Assembly (NCBI GenBank): GCA_944383785.1
Contig: CALWQV010000014.1
Coordinates: 1 to 44,937, forward strand
Origin: an uncultured Enterocloster sp.
Lineage (GTDB): Bacteria; Bacillota; Clostridia; Lachnospirales; Lachnospiraceae
DNA length: 44,937 bases
Direction of reading: 5' to 3'
The notes below the pieces were generated by a model. The model searched no databases. It was not told the origin of the DNA and saw only the letters and a list, made by a program, of their open reading frames with translations. Of the stretch, positions 1 through 7,632 are shown in pieces. Numbering within the stretch: the stretch's first letter is position 1; each line of letters begins with the position of its first letter. The translations under genes were made by a program, and so were the position numbers.

Positions 1-130
1 CCTCAGAAGAGGGGGCCTCTGTCTGTGCCTGACTGGCGGCGCTTGTTTCATCGGAAACCTTGGTGACGCAGCCGGAGAGCAGGGATGCGCTGAGCGCGGC
101 GGTTAAAAGCATTGCAAGTGTCTTCTTCAT
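1..130 (-). CDS. Lipoprotein N-terminus, probable ABC transporter substrate-binding protein (partial)
   Basis: The gene runs off the left edge; only about 43 codons are visible. The protein begins MKKTLAMLLTAALSASLLSGC, a bacterial lipoprotein signal peptide with a charged start, a hydrophobic core and the lipobox L-S-G-C, followed by a Ser/Thr/Glu-rich linker typical of Firmicute substrate-binding lipoproteins. The start ATG (complement 128-130) has a GAGGAGG ribosome site 7-8 bases upstream. A T-box leader with a probable Trp specifier lies directly upstream. Established knowledge: T-boxes of Trp type often control trpXYZ, a predicted tryptophan ABC uptake system whose first gene encodes such a lipoprotein. 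Assignment to TrpX is therefore an inference from the leader, not from the protein, whose ligand-binding domain is outside the window. Confidence 0.75.
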   Translation of the reverse strand, partial: MKKTLAMLLTAALSASLLSGCVTKVSDETSAASQAQTEAPSSE

Positions 131-163
131 AATTATTTCCTCCTCATGATAGATTTGATGAAT

Positions 164-202
164 AAAAAAAGCCCCAATCACAGCAATAGCTGTAATTGAG
201 AC
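164..202 (-). terminator. Intrinsic terminator of the T-box leader
   Basis: On the minus strand GUCUCAAUUACAGC pairs with GCUGUGAUUGGGGC (with G-U pairs) across a UAUU loop and is followed by seven U residues. The T-box core just upstream can form the alternative antiterminator. Confidence 0.85.
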
Positions 203-449
203 GAATAAAATCCGCGGTGCCACTCAAAATTGACTGTACAGTCCACTTTACACATACCAACATATGCGCTGCCGGTGTAACGGGGGCAGAATCCGTCGGT
301 CCCTACAAGACTTTCGCCTCTTCAAGACCGCCCTCAAAAGTCCATTCAGCTTCCGGCTTCATACCGCAATCCCACCGCCTGCGGCTCTCTGTAATCAAAC
401 CAGGTGGAAGCTTACTCCTCTTTCTCAACGGTTTGAGTTCTTTACTTGC
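164..449 (-). ncRNA. T-box leader (riboswitch), specifier probably UGG (tryptophan)
   Basis: Read on the minus strand, the leader contains the T-box core TGGCACCGCGG (complement 212-222), a stem I distal element with AGAGAGCCG and GGUGGGA followed by a pairing CGG, and a specifier region reading GAAUGGACUUUUGAG. Placing the codon immediately before ACUUUUGAG gives UGG (complement 342-344). A one-base shift would give AUG (Met), which I consider less likely. The T-box core is followed by a 14-bp hairpin and a U-tract forming the competing terminator. The downstream gene is a lipoprotein, so the leader probably senses uncharged tRNA to switch on amino-acid uptake. Confidence 0.9.
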
Positions 450-454
450 CATTT

Positions 455-483
455 ATCCTAATACAGAAAGCTTGATTTGTCAA
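455..483 (-). promoter_or_regulatory. Sigma-A promoter of the T-box leader
   Basis: On the minus strand TTGACA (complement 478-483) and TAGGAT (complement 455-460) are separated by 17 bases, which puts the transcript start near 448, just ahead of stem I of the T-box. Confidence 0.8.
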
Positions 484-520
484 TAGAGAATTTTCTGACA
501 TAGATTTCCTGTGCCAAATG

Positions 521-529
521 TGGTATACT
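521..529 (+). promoter_or_regulatory. Extended -10 promoter of the nicotinamidase gene
   Basis: TGG-TATACT is an extended -10 element 46 bases before the start codon at 576. The -35 region 17 bases upstream (TAGATT) is weak, as expected when an extended -10 is present. Confidence 0.55.
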
Positions 530-575
530 GAAAGAAAGGCAATTCAGCTTTATTTTACATCACAAGGAGGGCATC

Positions 576-1088
576 ATGAAACGGCTTTTAATCGTAGTGG
601 ACATGCAGAATGATTTCATTACCGGCAGCCTGGGCACGAAGGAGGCCCAGGCTGCGGTAGAGCCGGTGGTAAACAAGGTTTTGGAGTACCAAAACAGCAG
701 AGACGAGGTGGTATTTACCCTGGATACCCATTTTGAAGATTACGCAGATACCCAGGAGGGGCGGAAGCTTCCGGTTCCCCACTGCATCAAGGGGACAGAT
801 GGGTGGAAGCTCTGTCCGCAGCTGGAGGATTTTGAGGGGAAGCGGTTTGAGAAACACACCTTCGGAAGCGTGGAGTGCGCGGCCTACGCGGCAAAGGGCG
901 GTTATGACCAGATTGAGCTTGTAGGGGTCTGCACCGATATCTGCGTGGTGTCCAACGCCCTTTTAATCAAGGCATACCTGCCGGAGACGCCCATTGCCGT
1001 GGACAGCGCCTGCTGCGCGGGCGTGACTCCAGAAAGCCATAAAGCTTCTCTGGAAACGATGAAAATGTGCCAGATCGATGTGCGGTAA
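576..1088 (+). CDS. pncA: Nicotinamidase / isochorismatase-family cysteine hydrolase
   Basis: A 170-residue protein of the PncA type, which deamidates nicotinamide to nicotinate for NAD salvage in the cytoplasm. The family triad is visible: Asp9 in VVDMQNDF, Lys93 in FEKHTFG and Cys123 in GVCTDICV. Probable metal ligands are Asp50, His52 (LDTH) and His69. It is at the short end of the family range (about 170-220 residues). The ribosome site AAGGAGG lies 7 bases before the ATG. It heads a run of plus-strand genes, followed after 23 bases by the cytidylate-kinase-like gene. Other isochorismatase-fold hydrolases share the triad, so substrate is inferred. Confidence 0.85.
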   Translation: MKRLLIVVDMQNDFITGSLGTKEAQAAVEPVVNKVLEYQNSRDEVVFTLDTHFEDYADTQEGRKLPVPHCIKGTDGWKLCPQLEDFEGKRFEKHTFGSVECAAYAAKGGYDQIELVGVCTDICVVSNALLIKAYLPETPIAVDSACCAGVTPESHKASLETMKMCQIDVR

Positions 1089-1111
1089 AAAGAGAGAAAG
1101 GAGAGGAGATC

Positions 1112-1753
1112 ATGGGAAAAAAGCATTTTGTGATTACCATTGAGCGGCAGTACGGAAGCGGAGGAAGGCTTACGGGAAAGCGGCTGGCAGAAGAGCTGGG
1201 AATCCATTTTTACGATGAAGAAATTTTGAAAATGACCTCGGAAACCAGCGCCATTGGAGAGCAGTATTTCCGGCTGGCGGATGAGAAAGCGGGCAATAAA
1301 CTTTTGTACCGAATTGTCACCAGTTTAAAGCCGGAGCTTTCGCAGCCCCATCGGGAGGGGACGAAGAAGCTGACGTCTCCGGAGAATCTGTTCCGCTTCC
1401 AGTCGGAGGTAATCCGCAAGCTTGCCAAGGAGGAAAACTGCATTATCCTGGGCCGCTGCGGCAACTACGTGCTTTCCGACTGCCTGGACGATGTGATCCG
1501 CATTTTTGTGTACGCCGATATGGTGACCAGGATCCGCCGGGTGATCGAGGTGGACCAGGTGGATGAGAAGGAGGCCCTGCGGCGGATCAAGCGCATTGAT
1601 AAGGAACGGACGGAATACCATCGGTATTTTACCGGACGGGAATGGATGGATATGGAAAGCTATGATCTGCCCATCAACGCCAGCCGCATCGATTATGACC
1701 AGATGATTCATCTGATTAAGGATTACCTGGTGCTGCGGGGATATGATATTTAA
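1112..1753 (+). CDS. Cytidylate-kinase-like family protein
   Basis: A 213-residue protein of the cytidylate kinase-like family (Pfam PF13189), common in Firmicutes and distinct from the housekeeping Cmk. Residues 8-24 hold the P-loop region (TIERQYGSGG followed by GK), and IILGRCGNYVL lies in the middle of the protein. The C-terminal part is rich in Arg and Lys (RRIKRIDKERTEYHRYFTG), as in the lid region of nucleoside monophosphate kinases. I chose the ATG at 1112 because AAAGGAGAGGAG sits just upstream; an in-frame ATG at 1067 would overlap the preceding gene without a ribosome site. The true substrate of this family is unknown. It is probably cotranscribed with its neighbours (12 bases to the next gene). 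Confidence 0.8.
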   Translation: MGKKHFVITIERQYGSGGRLTGKRLAEELGIHFYDEEILKMTSETSAIGEQYFRLADEKAGNKLLYRIVTSLKPELSQPHREGTKKLTSPENLFRFQSEVIRKLAKEENCIILGRCGNYVLSDCLDDVIRIFVYADMVTRIRRVIEVDQVDEKEALRRIKRIDKERTEYHRYFTGREWMDMESYDLPINASRIDYDQMIHLIKDYLVLRGYDI

Positions 1754-1765
1754 AGGGGGAACCAC

Positions 1766-2542
1766 ATGGGACAGATCGTTCTGGGACTGATGATCCCCTT
1801 TATTGGAACCACTGCCGGAGCCGGATGTGTTTTCTTTCTGAAAAATGCCATCCGTCCGTCTGTGCAGAAGGCGCTTTTGGGTTTTGCCTCCGGGGTGATG
1901 GTGGCGGCCTCCGTGTGGTCCCTGCTGATACCGGCCATGGATATGAGCGGAGGGATGGGGCGGCTGGCCTTTGTGCCCGCCGCCGTCGGCTTTCTGCTTG
2001 GCATCGGCTTCCTTCTTGCTTTAGACCGGCTGATTCCGCACCTTCATTTAGACTGCGAGGAACCGGAAGGGCCGAAAAAGAACCTGAGAAAGAGCACCAT
2101 GCTGGTGCTGGCGGTGACCTTACATAATATCCCGGAGGGTATGGCGGTGGGCGTGGCCCTGGCAGGGATTCTGTCCGAGAGCGGCCAGATCACCCTGGCG
2201 GGAGCCCTGGCTCTGTCTTTGGGAATCGCGATCCAGAACTTTCCGGAGGGAGCCATCATTTCCCTGCCCCTAAAGGAGGCGGCAGGGAGGGGAAAGGCTT
2301 TCCTTTACGGCCTGCTGTCCGGCGTGGTGGAACCAATGGGCGGAGCCCTTATGCTTTTATTGTCCGGCTTTTTGGGGCCGGCTCTTCCCTATCTGCTGGC
2401 TTTCGCGGCCGGCGCCATGGTTTACGTGGTGGTGGAGGAGCTGATCCCCGAATCTGCCCAGGGAGATCACTCCAATATCGGGACCATCGGCTTTGCGGTG
2501 GGCTTTGTGTGCATGATGATTCTGGACGTGGCCCTGGGATAA
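1766..2542 (+). CDS. ZIP-family divalent metal transporter
   Basis: A 258-residue integral membrane protein of the ZIP family (GufA/ZupT type), which moves zinc or other divalent metals into the cytoplasm. About eight hydrophobic segments are visible. The signature HNIPEGMAVG in the fourth segment and QNFPEGAIIS in the fifth supply the metal-binding His, Asn and Glu residues of the binuclear site. A short His-containing loop (PHLHLDCEE) precedes the first signature, as in many family members. It is preceded by AAAGGGGGA and followed after 10 bases by rarA, so cotranscription is likely. Metal specificity cannot be read from the sequence. Confidence 0.9.
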   Translation: MGQIVLGLMIPFIGTTAGAGCVFFLKNAIRPSVQKALLGFASGVMVAASVWSLLIPAMDMSGGMGRLAFVPAAVGFLLGIGFLLALDRLIPHLHLDCEEPEGPKKNLRKSTMLVLAVTLHNIPEGMAVGVALAGILSESGQITLAGALALSLGIAIQNFPEGAIISLPLKEAAGRGKAFLYGLLSGVVEPMGGALMLLLSGFLGPALPYLLAFAAGAMVYVVVEELIPESAQGDHSNIGTIGFAVGFVCMMILDVALG

Positions 2543-2552
2543 GAGGGAGAAT

Positions 2553-3872
2553 ATGGAACAGTTATCGCTATTTGATGTACAGGATATATATAAGCCTCTG
2601 GCCAGCCGCATGCGCCCCCAGAGGCTGGAGGATTTCGTAGGGCAGCGGCAGCTTTTGGGGGAGAATGGAATCCTGCGGCGGATGATCGAGTCGGATCAGA
2701 TTCCCTCTATGATTTTCTGGGGGCCTCCTGGGGTGGGGAAAACCACTCTGGCAGGCATCATCGCGGGAAAAACCCACGCCAGATTTATTAATTTCAGCGC
2801 CGTCACCAGCGGCATAAAGGAGATCAAGGAAGTGATGGCCCAGGCGGAAAACAGCCGCCGGATGGGCGAGAAGACGGTGCTCTTCGTGGACGAGATCCAC
2901 CGCTTTAACAAGGCCCAGCAGGACGCCTTTCTCCCTTATGTGGAGAGGGGCAGCATCATCCTCATCGGGGCTACCACTGAGAATCCCTCCTTTGAGATTA
3001 ACAACGCTCTTTTATCCCGCTGCCGCGTTTTTGTGCTGGAAAGCCTGAAGGCGGAGGATATTGTCCTGCTTTTAAAGCGGGCCTTAAAAAGCCCCGATGG
3101 GCTGGGATACCTGAAGGTGGAGATTACCGATGAGATGCTGGAGATGATCGCCGGATTTTCAGAGGGGGACGCCAGAAAAGCCTTTAACCTTTTGGAGATG
3201 GCGGTGAGCAACGGCCAGATCGAGGGGAATAAAACTACGGTAACCATGGACGTGCTGAAGCGCTGTCTGGGAAAGAAGAGCCTGCTCTACGATAAAAAAG
3301 GGGAGGAGCACTACAACCTGATCTCGGCTCTTCACAAGTCCATGCGCAATTCCGACCCGGATGCGGCGGTTTACTGGCTGGCCCGGATGCTGGAGGCCGG
3401 CGAGGATCCCCTTTACGTGGCCCGCAGGCTGATCCGCTTTGCCAGCGAGGATATCGCCATGGCGGACAGCCACGCCCTTCCCTTGGCGGTGGCGGCTTAT
3501 GAGGCCTGCCATTTTCTTGGGATGCCGGAGTGCAATGTAAACTTAAGCCACGCGGTGATCTATCTTGCCATGGCCCCCAAGTCCAACTCCGCCTATGTGG
3601 CCTACGAGGAAGCCAAGGCGGACGCGCAGAATATGCTGGCGGAGCCGGTGCCCTTAAACATCCGCAACGCCCCTACCAATCTGATGAAACAGCTCCACTA
3701 CGGGGAGGGATATGTATACGCCCACGACACAGAGGAGAAGATGGCCCGGATGCAGTGCCTTCCGGATTCCCTTCTGGGCCGGACCTATTACCGGCCAAAT
3801 GAAGCGGGGGAAGAGAGACAGACAAAAAAGCGGCTGGAGGAGATCCGCCGCTGGAAGAATGGGGAAGATTAG
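2553..3872 (+). CDS. rarA: Replication-associated recombination protein A (RarA/MgsA AAA+ ATPase)
   Basis: A 439-residue AAA+ ATPase of the RarA/WRNIP1 family, which acts at stalled replication forks. The order is as expected: PLASRMRP-LEDFVGQ near residues 15-31, Walker A GPPGVGKTT (57-65), Walker B LFVDEIHRF (110-118), sensor motif GATTENPSFE, arginine-finger region LLSRCRVF, then the helical C-terminal tetramerisation domain with LHKSMRNSDPDAAVYWLARM. Residues 3-7 read QLSLF, which matches the bacterial sliding-clamp-binding consensus QL(S/D)LF. The ribosome site AGAGGGAG lies shortly before the ATG. The gene ends 23 bases from the convergent aroA. Confidence 0.95.
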   Translation: MEQLSLFDVQDIYKPLASRMRPQRLEDFVGQRQLLGENGILRRMIESDQIPSMIFWGPPGVGKTTLAGIIAGKTHARFINFSAVTSGIKEIKEVMAQAENSRRMGEKTVLFVDEIHRFNKAQQDAFLPYVERGSIILIGATTENPSFEINNALLSRCRVFVLESLKAEDIVLLLKRALKSPDGLGYLKVEITDEMLEMIAGFSEGDARKAFNLLEMAVSNGQIEGNKTTVTMDVLKRCLGKKSLLYDKKGEEHYNLISALHKSMRNSDPDAAVYWLARMLEAGEDPLYVARRLIRFASEDIAMADSHALPLAVAAYEACHFLGMPECNVNLSHAVIYLAMAPKSNSAYVAYEEAKADAQNMLAEPVPLNIRNAPTNLMKQLHYGEGYVYAHDTEEKMARMQCLPDSLLGRTYYRPNEAGEERQTKKRLEEIRRWKNGED

Positions 3873-3895
3873 GGGAGCCAGGCCCCCAGGAGGGA

Positions 3896-5179
3896 TTACC
3901 CCTCCAGAAGCCGGCTTAAATCCTGATAGAATCCCGGATAGGAGATGCGGACGCAGTCCGCATCTTTTATTGTTGTCACGCCGTCGGCGATTAAGGCTGT
4001 CACCGCGAAGGTCATGGCGATGCGGTGATCCAGATGGCTGTCCACCGAAGCGCCGTGAAGGGGATGGCCGCCCTCTATGATCATGCCGTCCTCCGTCTCC
4101 CGGATATCCGCTCCCATGGCCGATAGATTCTCCACCATGATGCGGATGCGGTTGGATTCCTTCACCTTTAATTCCGCCGCGTCTTTGATGACTGTGGTTC
4201 CTTGGGCCGCGCAGGCCATGGCGGCGATCATGGGAAGCTCGTCAATCAGCGCGGGGATAATCTCCCCACCGATTTCCACGCCCTTCAGGCTGCTGTGGCG
4301 AACCAGAAGATCGGCCATAGGCTCCGCCTCCCGGCTCCGGACATTCTCCAGGGTTAAATCCGCCCCCATGGCCTGGCAGACGCGGATCATGCCGTCGCGG
4401 GTGGGATTGACGCCCACATTGCGAATCAGCACCTCAGAACCCGGCACCATCAGGGCGGCGGCGATGAAGTAGGCGGCGGAGGAAATATCGCCAGGAACAT
4501 CCACCTTGATCCCGTAAAGCTCTTTGGCGGGCATGAGGGCGGCGGTGACGCCTTCTGAGGTGATTTCAGCCCCAAAATGGCGCAGCATCAGCTCCGTGTG
4601 GTTGCGGGAAAGGGCGGGCTCGGTGACCTTTGTAGGGCTATCGCCGTAAAGGCCGGCCAGCAGGATGGCTGATTTTACCTGGGCGGAGGCCACTGGCGTA
4701 TGATAATGGATGCCGTGAAGCTTTCCCGGCTTTATGCGCAGTGGGGCGCAGCCATTCTCCCGCAGGCTTAAAATGTGGGCCCCCATCTGAGTCAGAGGCT
4801 CCATGATCCGCTTCATGGGGCGCTTCTGGATGGAAGCATCTCCGGTAAGAGTGGAGGGAAATGGCTGGGCCGCCAGAATTCCCGACATCAGGCGCATGGT
4901 AGTGCCGCTGTTTCCGCAGTCCAGCATGCCCGAGGGAGCGGACAGCCCCCTCATGCCCTTTCCGTGAACAAACACCATATTTCCGCGGTTCTCGATTTCG
5001 ACGCCCATGCGCCTGAAGCAGGAAATGGTGGACAGACAGTCCGCTCCCTGAAGAAAATGATGGATTTCCGTATTGCCGCTGGCGATGGAGCCCAACATGA
5101 CCGCCCGGTGGGAGATGGACTTATCCCCCGGAACGGCCAGCTGCCCTTTTAATCCTTTTGCTGCTTTTGTAAATTCCAT
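3896..5179 (-). CDS. aroA: 3-phosphoshikimate 1-carboxyvinyltransferase (EPSP synthase)
   Basis: A 427-residue EPSP synthase, the sixth shikimate pathway enzyme, joining shikimate-3-phosphate with PEP. Visible motifs are GDKSISHRAVMLGSIA (from residue 18), GNSGTTMRLMSGILA (about 87-101), SRNHTELML, KVKESNRI and DHRIAMTFAV near the end. The phosphate and PEP contacts in these motifs are intact. The GNSGTT and RNHTE versions resemble the Gram-positive forms rather than the enterobacterial one. It is the last gene of the minus-strand aroF-tyrA-aroA operon, 35 bases after tyrA, and has an AAGGAG ribosome site. Confidence 0.95.
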   Translation of the reverse strand: MEFTKAAKGLKGQLAVPGDKSISHRAVMLGSIASGNTEIHHFLQGADCLSTISCFRRMGVEIENRGNMVFVHGKGMRGLSAPSGMLDCGNSGTTMRLMSGILAAQPFPSTLTGDASIQKRPMKRIMEPLTQMGAHILSLRENGCAPLRIKPGKLHGIHYHTPVASAQVKSAILLAGLYGDSPTKVTEPALSRNHTELMLRHFGAEITSEGVTAALMPAKELYGIKVDVPGDISSAAYFIAAALMVPGSEVLIRNVGVNPTRDGMIRVCQAMGADLTLENVRSREAEPMADLLVRHSSLKGVEIGGEIIPALIDELPMIAAMACAAQGTTVIKDAAELKVKESNRIRIMVENLSAMGADIRETEDGMIIEGGHPLHGASVDSHLDHRIAMTFAVTALIADGVTTIKDADCVRISYPGFYQDLSRLLEG

Positions 5180-5214
5180 AATGAAAATCTCCTTGTAGAT
5201 GAATTGAAGCCGGT

Positions 5215-6345
5215 CTATCGGTGCAGCTCGTACTTATAATGTTCCAGCCGCTCCCAGGCCGCTTCCATGGAAGCCTTGTCGTAGAAGGCGATTTTTAAAG
5301 CCCCTTCTCCCTGTTCCCGGTTGTTGTTGATGCCGATGTTCTTGATGCTGATTCCCTTGGCCGCCAGGATTACGGAGATGGTGGAGATGGCGCCGATCTC
5401 ATCCACCACGTCTACCGAGAATGAGTAGGACGGCTCGATGGAGCCTTTTACCCGGTCAGTCATGGAATCCCGGTAGCTGCGGGAATCATTAAATAACCGG
5501 TAAATGGCGGAGCCGTCGGCGGCTTCGATTTCCCCCAGGATACGGGTCAGGGAATCAATGTAGCGGCGGAGCATCTGAGCAATGGGGCCGGTATTGGTCA
5601 TGCAGATCTGCTCCCACATTTCCGGGGAGGAGGAGGCGATGCGGGTAATATCTTTAAAACCCCCTGCCGCCACCTGCTTCATCACGCCCGTCGAGTCGCA
5701 GTCCCGCACCAGGTTCACCAGGCTGGAGGCGATCAGATGGGGGAGATGGCTGATGGCAGCCACCACCTGATCGTGTTCCCGGTAGTCCAGAATCATGGGG
5801 ATTGCCCCCAGGGCCTGAGCTATGGCTACGATGCGGCGCACATTTTCCGGCTGCTTTTCAAAGGGCAGGTCAGGAGAGCAGTTTTCAGCCGGGGTAATGA
5901 TATAGTAGGCATTTTCCAGCAGATGGGCGGAGGAATTTTCATAGCCTGTTTTCTCCGAACCGGCCATGGGATGGCCGCCAGTAAAGGAGGAGAAAAGCCC
6001 CTGGCTTAAGATCTCCTGGTGAATATTGGTCTTTGTGCTGCCTACGTCGGTGATCAGGGCCCCTGGCTTTAAAAAGGGGCGGATGGCCCTTAGATACTGG
6101 GCGTTATACTCCACCGGCGTACATAAAAAAATCAAATCGCAGCGGGAAAGCTCTTCCCCGATGCCATCCAAAATCACATCCACCACGCCGTCGGCCTTGG
6201 CCTGCTTAAGCTTTGAGCGGGTGCGCATATAGGCCATAATGGTCAGATCCGGGCGAACCTGTTTTAAACGTCTGGCGATGGAGCCGCCGATGAGCCCCAG
6301 GCCAATAAAGCCGATTACGGAATCGTTTATTTCCAACTGCTTCAT
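5215..6345 (-). CDS. tyrA: Prephenate dehydrogenase with C-terminal ACT domain
   Basis: A 376-residue protein that oxidatively decarboxylates prephenate to 4-hydroxyphenylpyruvate for tyrosine synthesis. The N-terminal Rossmann fold shows GFIGLGLIGGSIA (about 12-24), followed by LIFLCTPV, TDVGSTK and GGHPMAGSEKTGYENS, the usual prephenate contact region. SHLPHLIASSLV carries the catalytic His region of the dimerisation domain. The last 75 or so residues (VDVVDEIGAISTISVILAAKGISIKNIGI) form an ACT domain, a common tyrosine-sensing regulatory module. The start has AGGGAGGGG upstream. It follows aroF by 20 bases, so it belongs to the same transcript. Confidence 0.95.
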   Translation of the reverse strand: MKQLEINDSVIGFIGLGLIGGSIARRLKQVRPDLTIMAYMRTRSKLKQAKADGVVDVILDGIGEELSRCDLIFLCTPVEYNAQYLRAIRPFLKPGALITDVGSTKTNIHQEILSQGLFSSFTGGHPMAGSEKTGYENSSAHLLENAYYIITPAENCSPDLPFEKQPENVRRIVAIAQALGAIPMILDYREHDQVVAAISHLPHLIASSLVNLVRDCDSTGVMKQVAAGGFKDITRIASSSPEMWEQICMTNTGPIAQMLRRYIDSLTRILGEIEAADGSAIYRLFNDSRSYRDSMTDRVKGSIEPSYSFSVDVVDEIGAISTISVILAAKGISIKNIGINNNREQGEGALKIAFYDKASMEAAWERLEHYKYELHR

Positions 6346-6365
6346 CCCTATCCCCTCCCTGAAAT

Positions 6366-7379
6366 TTAAATGCCGCGGCCCGCCAGCCTGGCGTAGGGCT
6401 CAAGCTCCCTCATCAGCTGGTCAAAGGCGTCAAAGGTTAAGGACTGAGGCCCGTCGGAGAGGGCCTTCTCCGGGCAGGGATGAACCTCGATCATCAGGCC
6501 GTCGGCCCCTGCCGCCACAGCCGCCTTGGCCAGGGGGGCCACGTAAGCCCGCACGCCGGTAGCGTGGCTGGGATCTACAATCACCGGCAGATGGCTCTTC
6601 CGATGGATCACCGGCACGGCGCTGATGTCTAAGGTATTGCGGGTGGAGGTTTCGTAGGTGCGGATGCCCCGCTCGCAGAGGACGATATTGGGGTTGCCCT
6701 CGGAAATGATGTATTCCGCCGCGTTTAACCACTCGTCGATGGTGGCGGACAGGCCCCGCTTTAAGAGCACGGGAAGGCCGGATTTGCCCGCCTCCTTTAG
6801 TAGCTCAAAATTCTGCATATTCCGGGCGCCGATCTGCAGCATGTCCACATAGCGGACGGCGGCCTCAATGGCCCTGGCGCTGGTGACCTCGCAGATCACG
6901 TTTAATCCGGTGGCCTCCCTGGCCTCCTTCATATATTTAAGGCCTTCTTCCTCAAGGCCCTGGAAGGAGTAGGGGGAGGTTCTGGGCTTGTAGGCCCCGC
7001 CCCGCAGAAAGGTAGCTCCCGCCTTCTTTACGGCAAAGGCCGTCTCCATCAGCTGCTCTCGGCTCTCCACCGCGCAGGGGCCGGCCATCACCGTAAGGGC
7101 GCCGGGGCCGATGATGGTATTGCCTACGGGAATTTTGGAATCGTCCGGATGGAATTTCTTATTCACCAGTTTGTAGGATTCCGTAACGGGGACGATCTTT
7201 TCAACGCCGTCCAAAAGCTCCACATTGGAGTGAAGCAGCTTGGTCTTATCGCCTACAACGCCGACGATGGTAACCTGGGAGCCTCTTGATAAGTGGGGAG
7301 TCAGTCCCTTGGACTCGATTAAGTCGGTGACCCCCTTGATCTGGGCATCCGTGGAATGAGGTTTCATAATAATAATCAT
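6366..7379 (-). CDS. aroF: 3-deoxy-7-phosphoheptulonate synthase (DAHP synthase, type I-beta)
   Basis: A 337-residue DAHP synthase that condenses PEP and erythrose-4-phosphate, the first step to aromatic amino acids. An N-terminal ferredoxin-like regulatory domain (about residues 1-75, SRGSQVTIVGVVGDK) is followed by the barrel with MAGPCAVES, LRGGAYKPRTSPYSFQG, ICEVTS, IGARNMQN, LKRG and VDPSHATG, which contain the PEP and metal contacts (Cys of GPC, His of PSH). The start at 7379 was chosen because GGAG and AAGG lie 10 or fewer bases upstream and a promoter lies just beyond; an upstream in-frame extension to 7535 would cross that promoter. The N-terminal domain suggests feedback control by an aromatic end product. 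Confidence 0.95.
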   Translation of the reverse strand: MIIIMKPHSTDAQIKGVTDLIESKGLTPHLSRGSQVTIVGVVGDKTKLLHSNVELLDGVEKIVPVTESYKLVNKKFHPDDSKIPVGNTIIGPGALTVMAGPCAVESREQLMETAFAVKKAGATFLRGGAYKPRTSPYSFQGLEEEGLKYMKEAREATGLNVICEVTSARAIEAAVRYVDMLQIGARNMQNFELLKEAGKSGLPVLLKRGLSATIDEWLNAAEYIISEGNPNIVLCERGIRTYETSTRNTLDISAVPVIHRKSHLPVIVDPSHATGVRAYVAPLAKAAVAAGADGLMIEVHPCPEKALSDGPQSLTFDAFDQLMRELEPYARLAGRGI

Positions 7380-7416
7380 GGCCTTACAGCTCCTTTTCGC
7401 TTTTTGAATAGTTCCT

Positions 7417-7445
7417 AGTGTAAGGGATTTGTGGGGAAATGTCAA
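7417..7445 (-). promoter_or_regulatory. Sigma-A promoter of the aroF-tyrA-aroA operon
   Basis: On the minus strand TTGACA (complement 7440-7445) and TACACT (complement 7417-7422) are spaced by 17 bases, about 38 bases before the aroF start. No T-box or anti-TRAP-like leader is seen between them. Confidence 0.8.
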
Positions 7446-7520
7446 CACTTTGTTGCGTTGAAGTTTTAAACTTTGACGTGCGGCAATGGAAGGAAATTTT
7501 CTTTTGCATTTTAAAATAAT

Positions 7521-7593
7521 AAAGGGCAGAGACAATGTCCACAGGGACTCGAGGCTTAATAAAGCCTGAATCTTGTGGAATTGTCTCTGCCTT
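7521..7593. repeat. Long imperfect inverted repeat between the esterase gene and aroF
   Basis: The left arm starting GGGCAGAGACAATGTCCAC pairs with the right arm ending GTGGAATTGTCTCTGCC. The arms are about 33 bases with a few mismatches, and GAGGCTTAATAAAGCCT forms the tip. Minus-strand transcripts leaving the esterase gene would fold it and then meet a T-rich stretch (TTTATTATTTT), so it may act as that gene's terminator. The arms are longer than needed, so a small repeat element is also possible. Confidence 0.7.
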
Positions 7594-7632
7594 ACTTAAC
7601 CGCTAACCTTTTGCGTCATCCGATGCTGCCTT

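Noticed and set aside
196-486. Plus-strand open frame of 96 codons near the left edge.
   Set aside because: It lies entirely inside the minus-strand T-box leader and its promoter, has no ribosome site, and its translation resembles no protein.
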